Source of the DNA: Streptomyces narbonensis
GTDB taxonomy: Bacteria > Actinomycetota > Actinomycetes > Streptomycetales > Streptomycetaceae
Assembly (NCBI RefSeq): GCF_014649015.1
Contig: NZ_BMSF01000018.1
Location: 1 to 64,000 of the forward strand
Direction of reading: 5' to 3'
Length of the DNA stretch: 64,000 nt
Shown here: piece after piece, positions 21,161-29,975 of the stretch
How the letters are laid out: the number at the start of each line of letters is the position of its first letter
How positions within the stretch are numbered: position 1 is the first letter of the stretch
Notes under the pieces: generated by a model
What the model was told of the DNA's origin: nothing
The model's database searches: none
What the model saw: only the letters and a program-made list of their open reading frames with translations
Program-made: the position numbers and the translations under genes

Positions 21161-22309
21161 TTACTGGATGTAGGTGGCGGAGACGTTCAGCCCCGACGTG
21201 TTGGCGATGGTGGCGTTGGGGCTCCAGTCGCGCAGGGTGATCTGCGCGTTGGTGTAGGGGTAGATCGTGGCGGTGCCGGAAGCGAGGGAGTTGGAGGCCA
21301 CGGCGTCGAACGTCGTGCCCGGGGCCCAGCCCGCCGGCAGGGTGACGAGGGGGAAGTCGGCGATGCCGCCGATGGAGCTGGCGGTGATGTCCGTACCGAC
21401 GCGGTTGACGCTGAAGCGCAGCGTGACGACGCCGTTGCGGGTGCGGCGGGCCCAGAACGACGACAGGGTCCAGCCGGTCAGCGCGCTTGCGCCGGTGGTG
21501 ATGGTCTCGTGGTCGTACGGCGGGTGGTAGTTCGCCCAGGTGGTGCCGTTCCAGCGCTGGAGCACGCCGTTCGTCTCGCGGAACTGTCCGACGTAACTGC
21601 CGGTGGGCAGTGTGCCGTTGGCGGCGATGCCGCCGACCTCCTTGGGGTACGCGACCCAGCCGGTGCCGTCCCAGCGCTGGAGGAAGTGCGCGTTGTCGTT
21701 GTCCTGGTACTGGCCCGGGTAGGAGCCGGGGACGGCGGCGTTGTTGTAGACGGGCAGGATGCCGCCGACGCTCGCCGTCGTCACGCGCAGGTCGGTGACG
21801 ATGCCGGTCCCCGACCAGAGGATGCCGTTGGAGCCGGCGGAGGTACCGGCCACCACCTTGACGCTGAACAGGGGGAGGGAGACCGGGGGTGCCGCCGGGG
21901 CCACGGGGGCGGCCGAAGGGGTGCCCTTGATGATCTCGATGGCGGCCTCGCTCCGCTTCGAGCTGTCGTACTGGTCGTCGTACACGCGGAGGACGACGAG
22001 GTCGATCCGGGCGTTGAGCGGGTCGCCGTCGGCGAAGGTGACGACGGTGTCCTGGTCGAGCGTGACGGGGTAGGTGCCCTGGGCGGCGGGTCCCTGGACG
22101 ACCGCCCGGCCGGCGTAGACGGTGGCGGTCATCGGGCCGTTGCCGCTCATCCACAGGCCGCCGACGCGGAACTTGCCGTCGCCGGTGCCGGGCAGGATGC
22201 CGGAGCGGGCGGTGAGCGGGGCGGCCGGGGTGGTGGCACCGACGGAGATGTGGCGGGTGCCCTGGCGGGTCTGTCCCGAGGTGGCGAGCCAGCCGGTGTG
22301 CAAGGTCAT
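21161..22309 (-). CDS. Fibre-like protein C (third paralogue)
   Basis: This 382-residue protein is one of three tandem paralogues. Residues 1-170 form the shared docking module (TSGQTRQGTRHISVGATTPA, IDLVVLRVYDDQYDSSKRSE). Residues 180-270 carry short repeats with the pattern GSYxGQxxxxxGxLQRWxGTxW. The C-terminal 110 residues differ from the other two copies and are likely the receptor-contacting domain. It is the last of the three before the hub gene. Confidence 0.8.
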   Translation of the reverse strand: MTLHTGWLATSGQTRQGTRHISVGATTPAAPLTARSGILPGTGDGKFRVGGLWMSGNGPMTATVYAGRAVVQGPAAQGTYPVTLDQDTVVTFADGDPLNARIDLVVLRVYDDQYDSSKRSEAAIEIIKGTPSAAPVAPAAPPVSLPLFSVKVVAGTSAGSNGILWSGTGIVTDLRVTTASVGGILPVYNNAAVPGSYPGQYQDNDNAHFLQRWDGTGWVAYPKEVGGIAANGTLPTGSYVGQFRETNGVLQRWNGTTWANYHPPYDHETITTGASALTGWTLSSFWARRTRNGVVTLRFSVNRVGTDITASSIGGIADFPLVTLPAGWAPGTTFDAVASNSLASGTATIYPYTNAQITLRDWSPNATIANTSGLNVSATYIQ

Positions 22310-22342
22310 GGGTTCTCCCGAAGGGTGGTGGCGGGCGACGGG

Positions 22343-23638
22343 TTACGGAAGCGGGTCGACCTTGATGAACGTGTTGTCGAAGCCGCCCTTGAGGGAGGTG
22401 GAGTTGGTGACCATCTTGAAGAAGGCCGTGAGGGTGTACGTCGCGCCGGCGGTCAGGTTCGACAGCCGGCGCGTGGTGGCCACCGAGATCAGGTGCGGGC
22501 TGGCGGCGACCGTCGCGTACTCGTCGTCGAGGTCGCCGACGACCGTGGCTCCCTGGGTGAGCTTGAGCGCCATGAAGGCGTAGTGGTCGGCACTGTGCGA
22601 CTTCATACGAGCGCCGAAGCTGACCACGACGGCCCTCGACGCCGGGGCGACGAAGTTGAGCGCGAGCGGGTTCGTGGCGCGTCCCGCGAGCGTCGAGGTC
22701 CAGGTGAGCGACGTGGTGTCGCCGTAGTCGCTGTTGTCGATGAAGTACGGCCCGGCCACCACCGGCGCCCACACCGTGCCGTTCCAGCGCTGCAGCTGGC
22801 CGTTCGGGGTGTCCCGGTACTGGCCCGTGTAGCCGGCGGTGGTGACGGTGCCGGACGGGGCGATGCCGCCGAGCGGCACCCAGGCGTTGCCGTCCCAGCG
22901 CTGGAGGGTGCCGGCGCCGTCCCGGTACTGGCCCGTGTAGCTGGCGGTGGTGACCATGCCGGACGGGGCGATGCCGCCGAGCGCGGACGGGTACGGGACC
23001 CAGGCGCTGCCGTCCCAGCGCTGGAGGGCGCCGCCGGAATCCTGGTACTGGCCGGGGTAGGCGCCGTCGTGGACCGGCCCCTCGACCGGGAGGATGCCGC
23101 CGAGGGCGACGACCGGGGTGCGCAGGTCGTTGAGGGCGGTCGCCCACGGGATGCCGCCGTTGCCCGCGCTGACGGTGGCCGGGACGGTCACCTGGTACAG
23201 CGCGAGGCAGCGCGGCGGGACGGCCGGGGGCTGCGGGGCCTGGGCGGGGACGCCCTTGATGATCTCGACCTTCGCCTCGTTGCGGTTCGAGGAGTCGTAG
23301 AGGTTGTCGTAGACCCGGATGACGATCAGGTCGATGCGGCCGTACTGGGCGTCGCCCGGATCGAAGGTGACGTCCACGGAGCTCGGCAGGGTCACCGGGT
23401 AGACGCCCTGGGAGATCTCGCCCTGGATCACGGCCCGGCCCTCGGAGACGGTCGCCGTCATGGCGGAGGCGCCGAAGGTCCAGAAGCCGGCGAGCCGGTG
23501 CTCGCCGGTGTACGAGCCGGGCAGGACGCCCGAGCGGACCTGGACGGGGTTGGCCAGCGTCGTCACGCCGGTCTGGGTGAGGCGGGTGTCCTCGCGGGTC
23601 TGGCCGGTCTCGGCGACCCAGCTGCTGCGCAGGTTCAT
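22343..23638 (-). CDS. Fibre-like protein B (second paralogue)
   Basis: This 431-residue protein shares the N-terminal module with its neighbours (ETGQTREDTRLTQTGVTTLA, RIDLIVIRVYDNLYDSSNRN). It has the largest repeat block of the three: three copies of a unit containing YxGQYRDxxGxLQRWDGxxWVP at about residues 190-295. The C-terminus is a distinct beta-rich domain (FVAPASRAVVVSFGARMKSH). This is consistent with a trimeric tail fibre whose tip has diverged after duplication. Confidence 0.8.
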   Translation of the reverse strand: MNLRSSWVAETGQTREDTRLTQTGVTTLANPVQVRSGVLPGSYTGEHRLAGFWTFGASAMTATVSEGRAVIQGEISQGVYPVTLPSSVDVTFDPGDAQYGRIDLIVIRVYDNLYDSSNRNEAKVEIIKGVPAQAPQPPAVPPRCLALYQVTVPATVSAGNGGIPWATALNDLRTPVVALGGILPVEGPVHDGAYPGQYQDSGGALQRWDGSAWVPYPSALGGIAPSGMVTTASYTGQYRDGAGTLQRWDGNAWVPLGGIAPSGTVTTAGYTGQYRDTPNGQLQRWNGTVWAPVVAGPYFIDNSDYGDTTSLTWTSTLAGRATNPLALNFVAPASRAVVVSFGARMKSHSADHYAFMALKLTQGATVVGDLDDEYATVAASPHLISVATTRRLSNLTAGATYTLTAFFKMVTNSTSLKGGFDNTFIKVDPLP

Positions 23639-23687
23639 GGGGTTTCTCCGTTCGAAGAGTCGGGCGACGGTTCAGCGTTCGGGGGTG

Positions 23688-24884
23688 TCAGGACTTGATC
23701 CATTCGGCGGAGAGGGTGCAGGCGTAGCCCGAACCGCCGAGGGTCTTGATCGCCGCGGTGTGGCTCTGGTAGCCGGCGAGCTGGAGGGTCTCGCCGGCGA
23801 CGAGCCTGATCAGGCTGCTGCCGCCCACGGATATGGCGCCGTTGCCGGCGGGGGTGAGCCAGGTCAGTCGGCCCTGGCCGACGCCGGCGACCATGACGCG
23901 GGCGCCGCGCATGCCGGTCTGGGCGTCGTTGGCCCAGGTGGCGTGTGCGGAGACCCGCCACCAGCCGGTGCGCGGCACGGTGTAGGTGTTGTTCGTGGTC
24001 CAGCCGGTGGCCTCGTCGACCTCGACGGTGGGCAGGTTGAGCACGGTCCAGGTGTTGGGGGCGACGCTCTGCGCCTGGGTGGTCAGCCACTGTGTGGCGC
24101 TGAACAGCACGGTCGAGGCGCCTTCGACGTACTGCCAGGAAGAACCGTTCCAGCGCTGCAGTCCGCCACCGTTGTCCCGGTACTGGCCGGTGTAGGCGCC
24201 GTTGGTCGTGGTGCTCGGCGCGATGCCGCCGACGGGCTTGGGGTAGGAGACCCAGGTCGTCCCGTCCCAGCGCTGGAGGAGCCCGGCGGTGTCGCGGTAC
24301 TGGCCGACGTACGCGCCCTTGAAACCGCTGGCGGGCAGGATGCCGCCGAGGGCGACGACCGGCCAGTGCAGGGTGGTGACCGCCGAGGTGTTCCACTGGA
24401 TGCCGCCGGCGCCGGCCGAGATGCCCTTCGGCACCAGGACCGTGTAGAGCGGGATCGAGCTGCCCGGCCCGGTCGCCGGCGCGACGGGGGAGGCGGCGGG
24501 GACGCCCTTGACCAGGCGTACCACCGCCTCCGTGACACCGGTGCGGTCGTAGGCGTCGTCGAGGACGGCCAGTTCGATCAGGTCGATCCGGTCGTACATC
24601 GGGTCGCCGTCGGCGATGGTGAGGAGCTCCGGGGAGGTGACGGCGACGAGGTAGGCGCCCTGGGCGGTGTCCTTGCCCTGGACGATCGCCCGTCCGGCGC
24701 CGATGGTGCACTGCATGGGCGAGCTGCCGGTCAGGACGAGACCGCCCGGCACGACGCCCGCCCGCGAGCGCAGCTGGGCCTCCTCGGCGCTCTGGCCACT
24801 GGGGGTGAGCAGGGCGGCGAGGGTGAGCCGGGTGTCCTCGCGGGTCTGGCCGGTGGTCTGGAGCCAAGCGGCGCGTACGGTCAT
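23688..24884 (-). CDS. Fibre-like protein A (first paralogue)
   Basis: This 398-residue protein is the first of three tandem paralogues. The shared N-terminus includes TTGQTREDTRLTLAALLTP and RIDLIELAVLDDAYDRTGV. Two GQYRDxxGxLQRWDGT-type repeats follow. The C-terminal domain (residues 265-398) has a C1q/TNF-like pattern, with an aromatic TGWWRVSAHATW strand and a YACTLSAEWIKS ending, different from the other copies. It is preceded by a 364-nt GC-rich gap after the Dit-like gene. Confidence 0.8.
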   Translation of the reverse strand: MTVRAAWLQTTGQTREDTRLTLAALLTPSGQSAEEAQLRSRAGVVPGGLVLTGSSPMQCTIGAGRAIVQGKDTAQGAYLVAVTSPELLTIADGDPMYDRIDLIELAVLDDAYDRTGVTEAVVRLVKGVPAASPVAPATGPGSSIPLYTVLVPKGISAGAGGIQWNTSAVTTLHWPVVALGGILPASGFKGAYVGQYRDTAGLLQRWDGTTWVSYPKPVGGIAPSTTTNGAYTGQYRDNGGGLQRWNGSSWQYVEGASTVLFSATQWLTTQAQSVAPNTWTVLNLPTVEVDEATGWTTNNTYTVPRTGWWRVSAHATWANDAQTGMRGARVMVAGVGQGRLTWLTPAGNGAISVGGSSLIRLVAGETLQLAGYQSHTAAIKTLGGSGYACTLSAEWIKS

Positions 24885-25248
24885 GGGTCACCTCTCCGTG
24901 AGGGTCGGGGCGGTGGGATCTGGGGTGGGGTGGGGCCGGGGCCGGGTCCTGGGCGCGATGCCTGGGCCTGGGCTTGGGCCTTGCCTGGCCTGGGCCTGGT
25001 GGCAGGAGGCCGGGATCGCCGGCCGAGGCCGCGGATGGCGGCCGAGGCCGCGGATCCGCGGCGCGGGTCAGGGGCCGGGATATCAGCGGCGGGGGCGGGC
25101 GATCGGCGCCGCGGGGCAGAGCCGGATCAGCGGCGGGCCGACGACAGCGGCGCGGGTCAGGAGCCGGGATCAGCGGCCCTGGCCGACGGTCAGCGGCGCT
25201 GGTCAGCGCCGGATCGGCGGCCGGGGCCGGGCGGTCAGCGGTGGCGGG
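24885..25248. repeat. GC-rich degenerate repeat gap between Dit-like and fibre genes
   Basis: I see no gene on the minus strand here. The sequence is low complexity, with repeated phrases such as GGCCGAGGCCGCGGAT (twice, about 25021-25056) and GCGCGGGTCAGG followed by GCCGGGAT and TCAGCGGC (at about 25061-25092 and 25149-25176). It may be an expanded intergenic repeat or remnant of lost coding sequence. Confidence 0.55.
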
Positions 25249-26172
25249 TCACCATTCGGCGCTGCGCCAGCGGACCGTCATCTGGGCGTCCGGAGTGGCC
25301 GAGTCGGGCCGGAAGGACAGTTCCGTACGGCCCGGTTCGAGCGCGAACAGCTCCTCCGGGTTGGAGTCGGCCATCGCGGTGTGCCGCCGCGACGCGGAGT
25401 TGTTGAGCATGACCGTGCCCGCGCCGGTGTCGACGACGAGTTCGTCGCCGGCGGCCAGGTCGATCGCGTACCGCAGCCGGCGGCGCGTGGTCCGCTCGGT
25501 GACGGTGGGGACGGAGCACGGGCCGCGGAAGACGATCACAGGGTGGCAGGGGGCCGAGCCGCTGTTCACGGCGACGACGTCACCGGTGCTCTTCGCCTCG
25601 CCCCAGGTGAGCGGCCAGGTGAGCGGCCATTCGAGCCCCCGCTCGGGCTGCGGTGCCGTCGTGCTGACCATCTGCTCGGTGACGACGTACCGGCGCGGGT
25701 CGGACGCCAGCCACTGGACGGACATGCGCGAGCTGCCCTGGGTGGCGAAGCCCTGGTCGGCGGGGACGACGCGCTGGGCGATCCGGGCGCGCACGGTGAG
25801 GAGTTCGCCGTGCAGCCGGACGGTGAGCCAGCGCTCCTCGTCGAGGAGGGCGAGGGCCTGGCGCAGCGCGCGGATGGCCTCCGAGGCCTGGTTGAACTCC
25901 GGAATCAGGACGACCGTGCCGCCGACCTTGCGCGGCTTGGCGAACCGGGAGCCCGGCCAGGCGCCGTGGGAGGTCGGCCGGTCGGCGTCGGAGGAGTCGT
26001 ACTCGGGCAGGTCCTCCCAGCCCGACAGGCCGGACTTGTCGATGTTGAACGGCGTGCCGGGCCCGATGAGAAGCCCGGCCCACTGGATCTGCCCGTCCTG
26101 GGTGATCAGTGAGCCGGGCGCGAGGTCGGCGGTGTAGGTGCTTCCGGCGTATGCGGTTGTGGTCTCGGCCAT
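25249..26172 (-). CDS. Dit-like distal tail protein (phage tail family)
   Basis: This 307-residue protein matches the distal tail (SPP1 gp19.1-like/siphovirus Dit) pattern. The N-terminal half is a ring-forming beta domain (GQIQWAGLLIGPGTPFNIDK, LPEYDSSDADRPTSHGAWPG, GGTVVLIPEFNQ). A C-terminal galectin-like domain follows (GSAPCHPVIVFRGPCSVPTV, GDELVVDTGAGTVMLNN). The ATG at 26170-26172 follows GAGGTGA; a GTG at 26184 is an alternative start. It follows the tape-measure genes, the canonical order in siphovirus tail modules. Confidence 0.85.
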   Translation of the reverse strand: MAETTTAYAGSTYTADLAPGSLITQDGQIQWAGLLIGPGTPFNIDKSGLSGWEDLPEYDSSDADRPTSHGAWPGSRFAKPRKVGGTVVLIPEFNQASEAIRALRQALALLDEERWLTVRLHGELLTVRARIAQRVVPADQGFATQGSSRMSVQWLASDPRRYVVTEQMVSTTAPQPERGLEWPLTWPLTWGEAKSTGDVVAVNSGSAPCHPVIVFRGPCSVPTVTERTTRRRLRYAIDLAAGDELVVDTGAGTVMLNNSASRRHTAMADSNPEELFALEPGRTELSFRPDSATPDAQMTVRWRSAEW

Positions 26173-26180
26173 GGGGGCCG

Positions 26181-26384
26181 TCACCTCACTTCTGATGGGA
26201 GGTCGGCGGGTGTCGGGGAGCGGCCGTCGCCGGGGCGGCGGCGTGGGCGGTCGCTCGGGCGGCGGCGTGGGCGGTCGCTCATGCGGTCGTGCGGGCGGTC
26301 GCTCAGCCGCCGCCGCGTGGGTCGTCGCTCGGGTGGCCGTGTGGGAGGTCGCTCAGGCATCCGTGCGGGAGGTCGCTCGCTCAC
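26181..26384 (-). CDS. Possible small Arg/Pro-rich repeat protein
   Basis: A 67-codon GTG-started frame bridges the tape-measure and Dit-like genes. Its start overlaps the upstream stop (GTGA) and its stop abuts the next start region. The product is very basic, with eight-residue repeats such as SDRPRRRP, encoded by the 24-bp DNA repeat at 26249-26378. Such overlaps are common by chance in GC-rich DNA and the repeat length is a multiple of three, so this may be non-coding. Confidence 0.25.
   Translation of the reverse strand: MSERPPARMPERPPTRPPERRPTRRRLSDRPHDRMSDRPRRRPSDRPRRRPGDGRSPTPADLPSEVR
26249..26378. repeat. Degenerate 24-bp tandem repeat
   Basis: GGTCGCTC or a one-base variant recurs at 26249, 26273, 26297, 26323, 26347 and 26371, a period of 24 to 26 bp. 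It lies in the gap between the tape-measure and Dit-like genes. Confidence 0.6.
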
Positions 26385-27640
26385 GCGGCCGCGTGGGCCG
26401 TCGCGAGGAAGAGCAGGTCCTCGGCGACCGCCCGGGGGCCGGCGCCCGGCTTCTCGTGGAAGTCCCGTACGTAGTGCGGCTTCGGGAGCGGCTCGGTGAG
26501 CGCCGGCACGCGGCGGTTCTCCAGCTGGGAGAGCGGGTCGATGCGGTACTCGTCCGCGTCGCCGCCCGGGAAGACGATGCCGCCGTCGGCGAGCATGGGG
26601 ATCTTGTCGAGGTCGACACCGAACTTCTTGTCGGTGAGGGGGATCTCGAAGCTGAGCTTGTTGAGACCGTCGATGATCCAGTTGACGAAGGCGATCATGC
26701 CGTTGATCGGACCCTTGACGACCCCGATCACCGAGCTCAGAGCGCCCTTGATCAGGTCACCGATACCGCGCAGGGCTCCGGAGACCGCGTCCTTCGCGGT
26801 ACGGAAGAAGCCGGGGACGGAGTCGGTGATCCAGGAGACGACGGGGCGTACGGCGTTCTTGATGCCGTCCATCGCGCCCGAGGCGATCCCTCGGAGGGAG
26901 TTCCAGGCGGAGGAGACGGCGGAGCCGAGCCGCTCGACGCCCTTGATGGCGACGCCGATGCCCGTGATCACTCCGGTGATCAGGGCCAGGTACCCCTCGA
27001 AGTACGTCCCGACCGCCGTCCCGATCATCTCCACGAACGGGGCCAGGAAGTTCCAGATCTCCAGGATGATCTTGAGGGCGTGGTCGAAGACCTGTTGCAT
27101 GAGCTGCTGGCCGGTCTCGGAGTTCAGCGCGAACTCGATGATGGCCGCCGCGACGGGCACGAGGATGCCGACGATGAAGCCGAGCGGGTTGGCCCGCATG
27201 GCGACGTTGACGGCGGTCATCGCGACGGAGGCGACGGTCATGACGGTGCCGAAGGTGCCCATCAGGCCGGTGATGACGTCGGCGATGGGGAGCATCGGCA
27301 GGAGCAGTCCGAGGATGGCGCCGAGACCGGTGCCGATCTTGGCGGCGGCGGTACGGGCCTTGCCGGCGGCGGTGCCGAACCGCTTGACGCCGGCGGGCGC
27401 GGTGGACCGGCGGATCTTGGTGACGGAGGTGGCAGCGCCGGACGCGGCGGTGCCGAGGGTGCGGAGGGTGGTGCCCGCGGTGCGCACGCCGGTGGCGAGG
27501 ACGCCGACGCCGCCGGACGCCTGCTGGACGTTCTGCCTGAGCTTCCGGATCGCGGTGTCCGCATCGCCGACACCCCGCTGCAGGGAGCTCATCGCCGGGA
27601 CGGCGACCCTGAATCGGGGCATGGCGACGACGGCGATCAT
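26381..27640 (-). CDS. Tape-measure-like protein 1
   Basis: This 419-residue protein has a heptad-rich N-terminus (residues 15-100), a long hydrophobic segment at about 100-165 with predicted membrane helices (GAILGLLLPMLPIADVITGL), an amphipathic helical middle, and a Gly-rich end (IPMLADGGIVFPGG). This is the architecture of phage tail tape-measure proteins, which fix tail length and enter the target membrane. Its C-terminal half is paralogous to the gene just upstream. The start overlaps that gene's stop (ATGA). At about 400 residues it is short for a siphovirus ruler. Confidence 0.8.
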   Translation of the reverse strand: MIAVVAMPRFRVAVPAMSSLQRGVGDADTAIRKLRQNVQQASGGVGVLATGVRTAGTTLRTLGTAASGAATSVTKIRRSTAPAGVKRFGTAAGKARTAAAKIGTGLGAILGLLLPMLPIADVITGLMGTFGTVMTVASVAMTAVNVAMRANPLGFIVGILVPVAAAIIEFALNSETGQQLMQQVFDHALKIILEIWNFLAPFVEMIGTAVGTYFEGYLALITGVITGIGVAIKGVERLGSAVSSAWNSLRGIASGAMDGIKNAVRPVVSWITDSVPGFFRTAKDAVSGALRGIGDLIKGALSSVIGVVKGPINGMIAFVNWIIDGLNKLSFEIPLTDKKFGVDLDKIPMLADGGIVFPGGDADEYRIDPLSQLENRRVPALTEPLPKPHYVRDFHEKPGAGPRAVAEDLLFLATAHAAA

Positions 27641-28836
27641 CCGCGTGCCTTCGCCAGGTACATCAGGGCGTCGGCCGTGGACTGCGGGTCACTGCCGCGG
27701 GCGGCGTGGTAGTGCTCGATGTGCAGTCCGGTGCCGCCCTGCCCGGCCTGGGTGCCGGCGTTCATACGGGCGCGCTTCGCGGTCATGGCGAGCAGCCGGT
27801 CCAGCTTGGAGAGCGGGAGGACGGCCTCGGCCTCGCCGGCCTCGGCGAGGATCGCCGGGACACCGCCGTGGCGGGGCATGACGACACCACCGGTGGCGAG
27901 CATGGGGATGGTCGGCAGGTTGACGCCGAAGGTCTTGCCGCCGACGACGGGGACCCAGCCGGGGACGCTGACCTTGACCCGGTTGAGGCTGCTGATCATC
28001 GAGTTGATGAGCCCGATGACGGAGTTGATCGGGCCCTTCACGCCGCTCTTGATGCCGTCGAACGCCCGGGACGCGATGTCCTTGAGGCCGTTCCAGATGG
28101 ACGACATCTTGTCCTTGACGGCGGTGAACGCCTTCGGGATCGCCTCCTTGATCCAGTCGACGACCGGCGTGATGACGGCCTTGATGCCCTTCCAGACGCC
28201 GCTGATGACGCTCTTGATCGCGTTCATCACCGTGGTGATGACCGACTTCCAGATGTTCACGTACGTCTTGATGACGGTCGCGACGGCCTTGACGACGGTC
28301 GAGATGGCCGTCTTGATGCCGTTCCAGACCGTCTTGATCAGGGCGCCGGCCTTCTTCATGATCGGGCCGATGGCCTTCATGACGGCGCTGATGACGGTCT
28401 TGATGGCGTCGAACGCCTTCTTCATGACCGTCTGCATCGTCTTCGAGCGCATCGCCATCTCGACGATCTTCTCGATGAGCGGCATGAAGAGTTCGAGGAG
28501 CCGGGCGAGGATGTTGCCCTTCATGGACTTGTTGAGCTTGTCCTGGCCCTTGGCCGCCTTGCCGGCGCCCGACTCGTACTTGCCGAGCTTGCCGCCGGCC
28601 GACTGCGCGGTGTCGCCGGCCTTCTTCATGGAGCGCTCGGCCTGGTCCGAGGCGGTCTTGAGGTTCTTGAGCTGACCGGTGGAGCCCTGGGCGGCGGTCT
28701 TCAGGTTCTTGAGCTGGCCGTTGGCCGCCCGGCCGGCGTCGCCGACCTTCTTGACCGAGGTGCCGGCGCCGGATGCCTGCGACTTGAGGGCGCGCAGGGA
28801 GTCTGAAGCCTTTTTGGCGGAGCTGACGAGAGACAT
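27637..28836 (-). CDS. Tape-measure-like protein 2
   Basis: This 399-residue protein has a Lys/Ala-rich coiled N-terminus with the repeat GQLKNLKTA, then long stretches of alternating Ile/Val and Lys (AIKTVISAVMKAIGPIMKKA) typical of tape-measure helices. It ends with GKTFGVNLPTIPMLATGGVV, closely matching the paralogous segment of the next gene. A strong AAGGAGG precedes the ATG. It and the downstream copy appear to be a tandem duplication. Confidence 0.82.
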   Translation of the reverse strand: MSLVSSAKKASDSLRALKSQASGAGTSVKKVGDAGRAANGQLKNLKTAAQGSTGQLKNLKTASDQAERSMKKAGDTAQSAGGKLGKYESGAGKAAKGQDKLNKSMKGNILARLLELFMPLIEKIVEMAMRSKTMQTVMKKAFDAIKTVISAVMKAIGPIMKKAGALIKTVWNGIKTAISTVVKAVATVIKTYVNIWKSVITTVMNAIKSVISGVWKGIKAVITPVVDWIKEAIPKAFTAVKDKMSSIWNGLKDIASRAFDGIKSGVKGPINSVIGLINSMISSLNRVKVSVPGWVPVVGGKTFGVNLPTIPMLATGGVVMPRHGGVPAILAEAGEAEAVLPLSKLDRLLAMTAKRARMNAGTQAGQGGTGLHIEHYHAARGSDPQSTADALMYLAKARG

Positions 28837-28864
28837 GGGGTACCTCCTTTCTGGGAAGTGGGGG

Positions 28865-29881
28865 TCAGCCGGTGGCGCCGGCGATCACGGTGTCGAGGGT
28901 GCGGACCGTGGTCTGGAGGCCCTCGAACTTTTCGCGGAGGGTCTGGGTCTTGGTGGCGAGTTCGCCCATCTTCGTGGCGACACCGTCCAGCTCCGTCGGC
29001 TTGGGGATCTTGGTCGGCTGGTAGTCGAGAACGGCCTTGTTGAGCTTCTCGATGCCCTCGGCGACGTTCTTCAGCGTCGTGAGGTTGACCAGCCCGATGG
29101 CGTCGCTGATGGTCTTGACGGCCCTCGCCATCTTGGTGGCCTTGGACTCGCGCGGCAGCTTGCTGAAGGACTGCAGGAAATCGGGCGCCAGCCGGTTGAA
29201 CTTCTCCACCGAGACGTTCAGCGGGTCGAGCTTCTGGCGCAGAGCCTCGGCCCGCTGGGCGTTGGCAGGGTCGCTCACGAGGTCGGCGAGGCTGGTGCCG
29301 CCGTTCCAGACCCGCTGCTCGCGCTTCTTGACGTCGCCGAGCGCCTCCCGCCCCCAGCCTCCGTCAGCGTTCTTGGTCCAGACCCGCCGGGTGTCGTCGC
29401 CGCGAGCCTGCGCCCCGCGCCATGCGTTGACGATCAGGCCCCTGATGGCGGGCAGCAGGGTGACCAGTGCCATGCCTCCGAGAGCCGCGAGGAGCCAGTG
29501 CTGCCACTGGACATCGGCGCCTGCCTCCTTGCTCTCGTACCACTTCTCCCACGCTGCGGCGATGCCGCCGAGGAACGGCGTGGCCTCCAGGAGTTCGACA
29601 CCCTTGTTCTTCGTGACCTCTGTGTGGATTTCCTTGATCTGCTCGACGATGGGGAGGAAGAAGTTCTCCGTGGTGATCTTCGGAACGACGTCGATCAGGT
29701 GCTTCTTCAGCGCGGAGGCGACCGCCTGGGTTGTTTCGACGAACGGTTCCTTCTCCTTGGTCTCCTTATTCGTGTTGGCGACCAGGTACTTGACCTCTTG
29801 CAGCTCCTCCTTCTTCTCTGTGAGGAGGGCCTTCTTGAGGTCCGCGATCTCAGTGGAGAGCTCGTCGGGGGTCTTTGCCAT
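28865..29881 (-). CDS. Tape-measure-region helical protein with one membrane segment
   Basis: This 338-residue protein is almost all helical. Residues 1-60 are a charged coiled coil (ELSTEIADLKKALLTEKKEE), one transmembrane helix lies near residues 128-148 (HWLLAALGGMALVTLLPAIR), and the C-terminal third is again coiled. Its place directly before two tape-measure-like genes suggests it is a third segment of a split ruler or a tail-associated membrane protein. I do not recognise a named family. GGAAGCGGAG lies upstream of the ATG. Confidence 0.68.
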   Translation of the reverse strand: MAKTPDELSTEIADLKKALLTEKKEELQEVKYLVANTNKETKEKEPFVETTQAVASALKKHLIDVVPKITTENFFLPIVEQIKEIHTEVTKNKGVELLEATPFLGGIAAAWEKWYESKEAGADVQWQHWLLAALGGMALVTLLPAIRGLIVNAWRGAQARGDDTRRVWTKNADGGWGREALGDVKKREQRVWNGGTSLADLVSDPANAQRAEALRQKLDPLNVSVEKFNRLAPDFLQSFSKLPRESKATKMARAVKTISDAIGLVNLTTLKNVAEGIEKLNKAVLDYQPTKIPKPTELDGVATKMGELATKTQTLREKFEGLQTTVRTLDTVIAGATG

Positions 29882-29922
29882 GGGTTACTCCGCTTCCGGC
29901 CGATGTCGGCCAAGCGCCGAAA

Positions 29923-29948
29923 AGCCCCTGCCGGTCGCGGCAAGGGCT
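29923..29948 (-). terminator. Intergenic hairpin in the tail operon
   Basis: An 11-bp stem with one mismatch (29923-29933 with 29938-29948) has a GTCG loop and lies between the 70-residue gene and the helical membrane-protein gene. No clear T run follows. It could be a partial terminator or an mRNA-stabilising structure. Confidence 0.5.
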
Positions 29949-29975
29949 CGTTCGTGCGGGGGCGTCCGGAGACGG

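Noticed and set aside
24667..26137. Long plus-strand frames opposite the Dit-like gene
   Set aside because: Their translations are Gly/Arg/Ala-rich shadow sequence without start signals; the minus strand has the recognisable tail protein.
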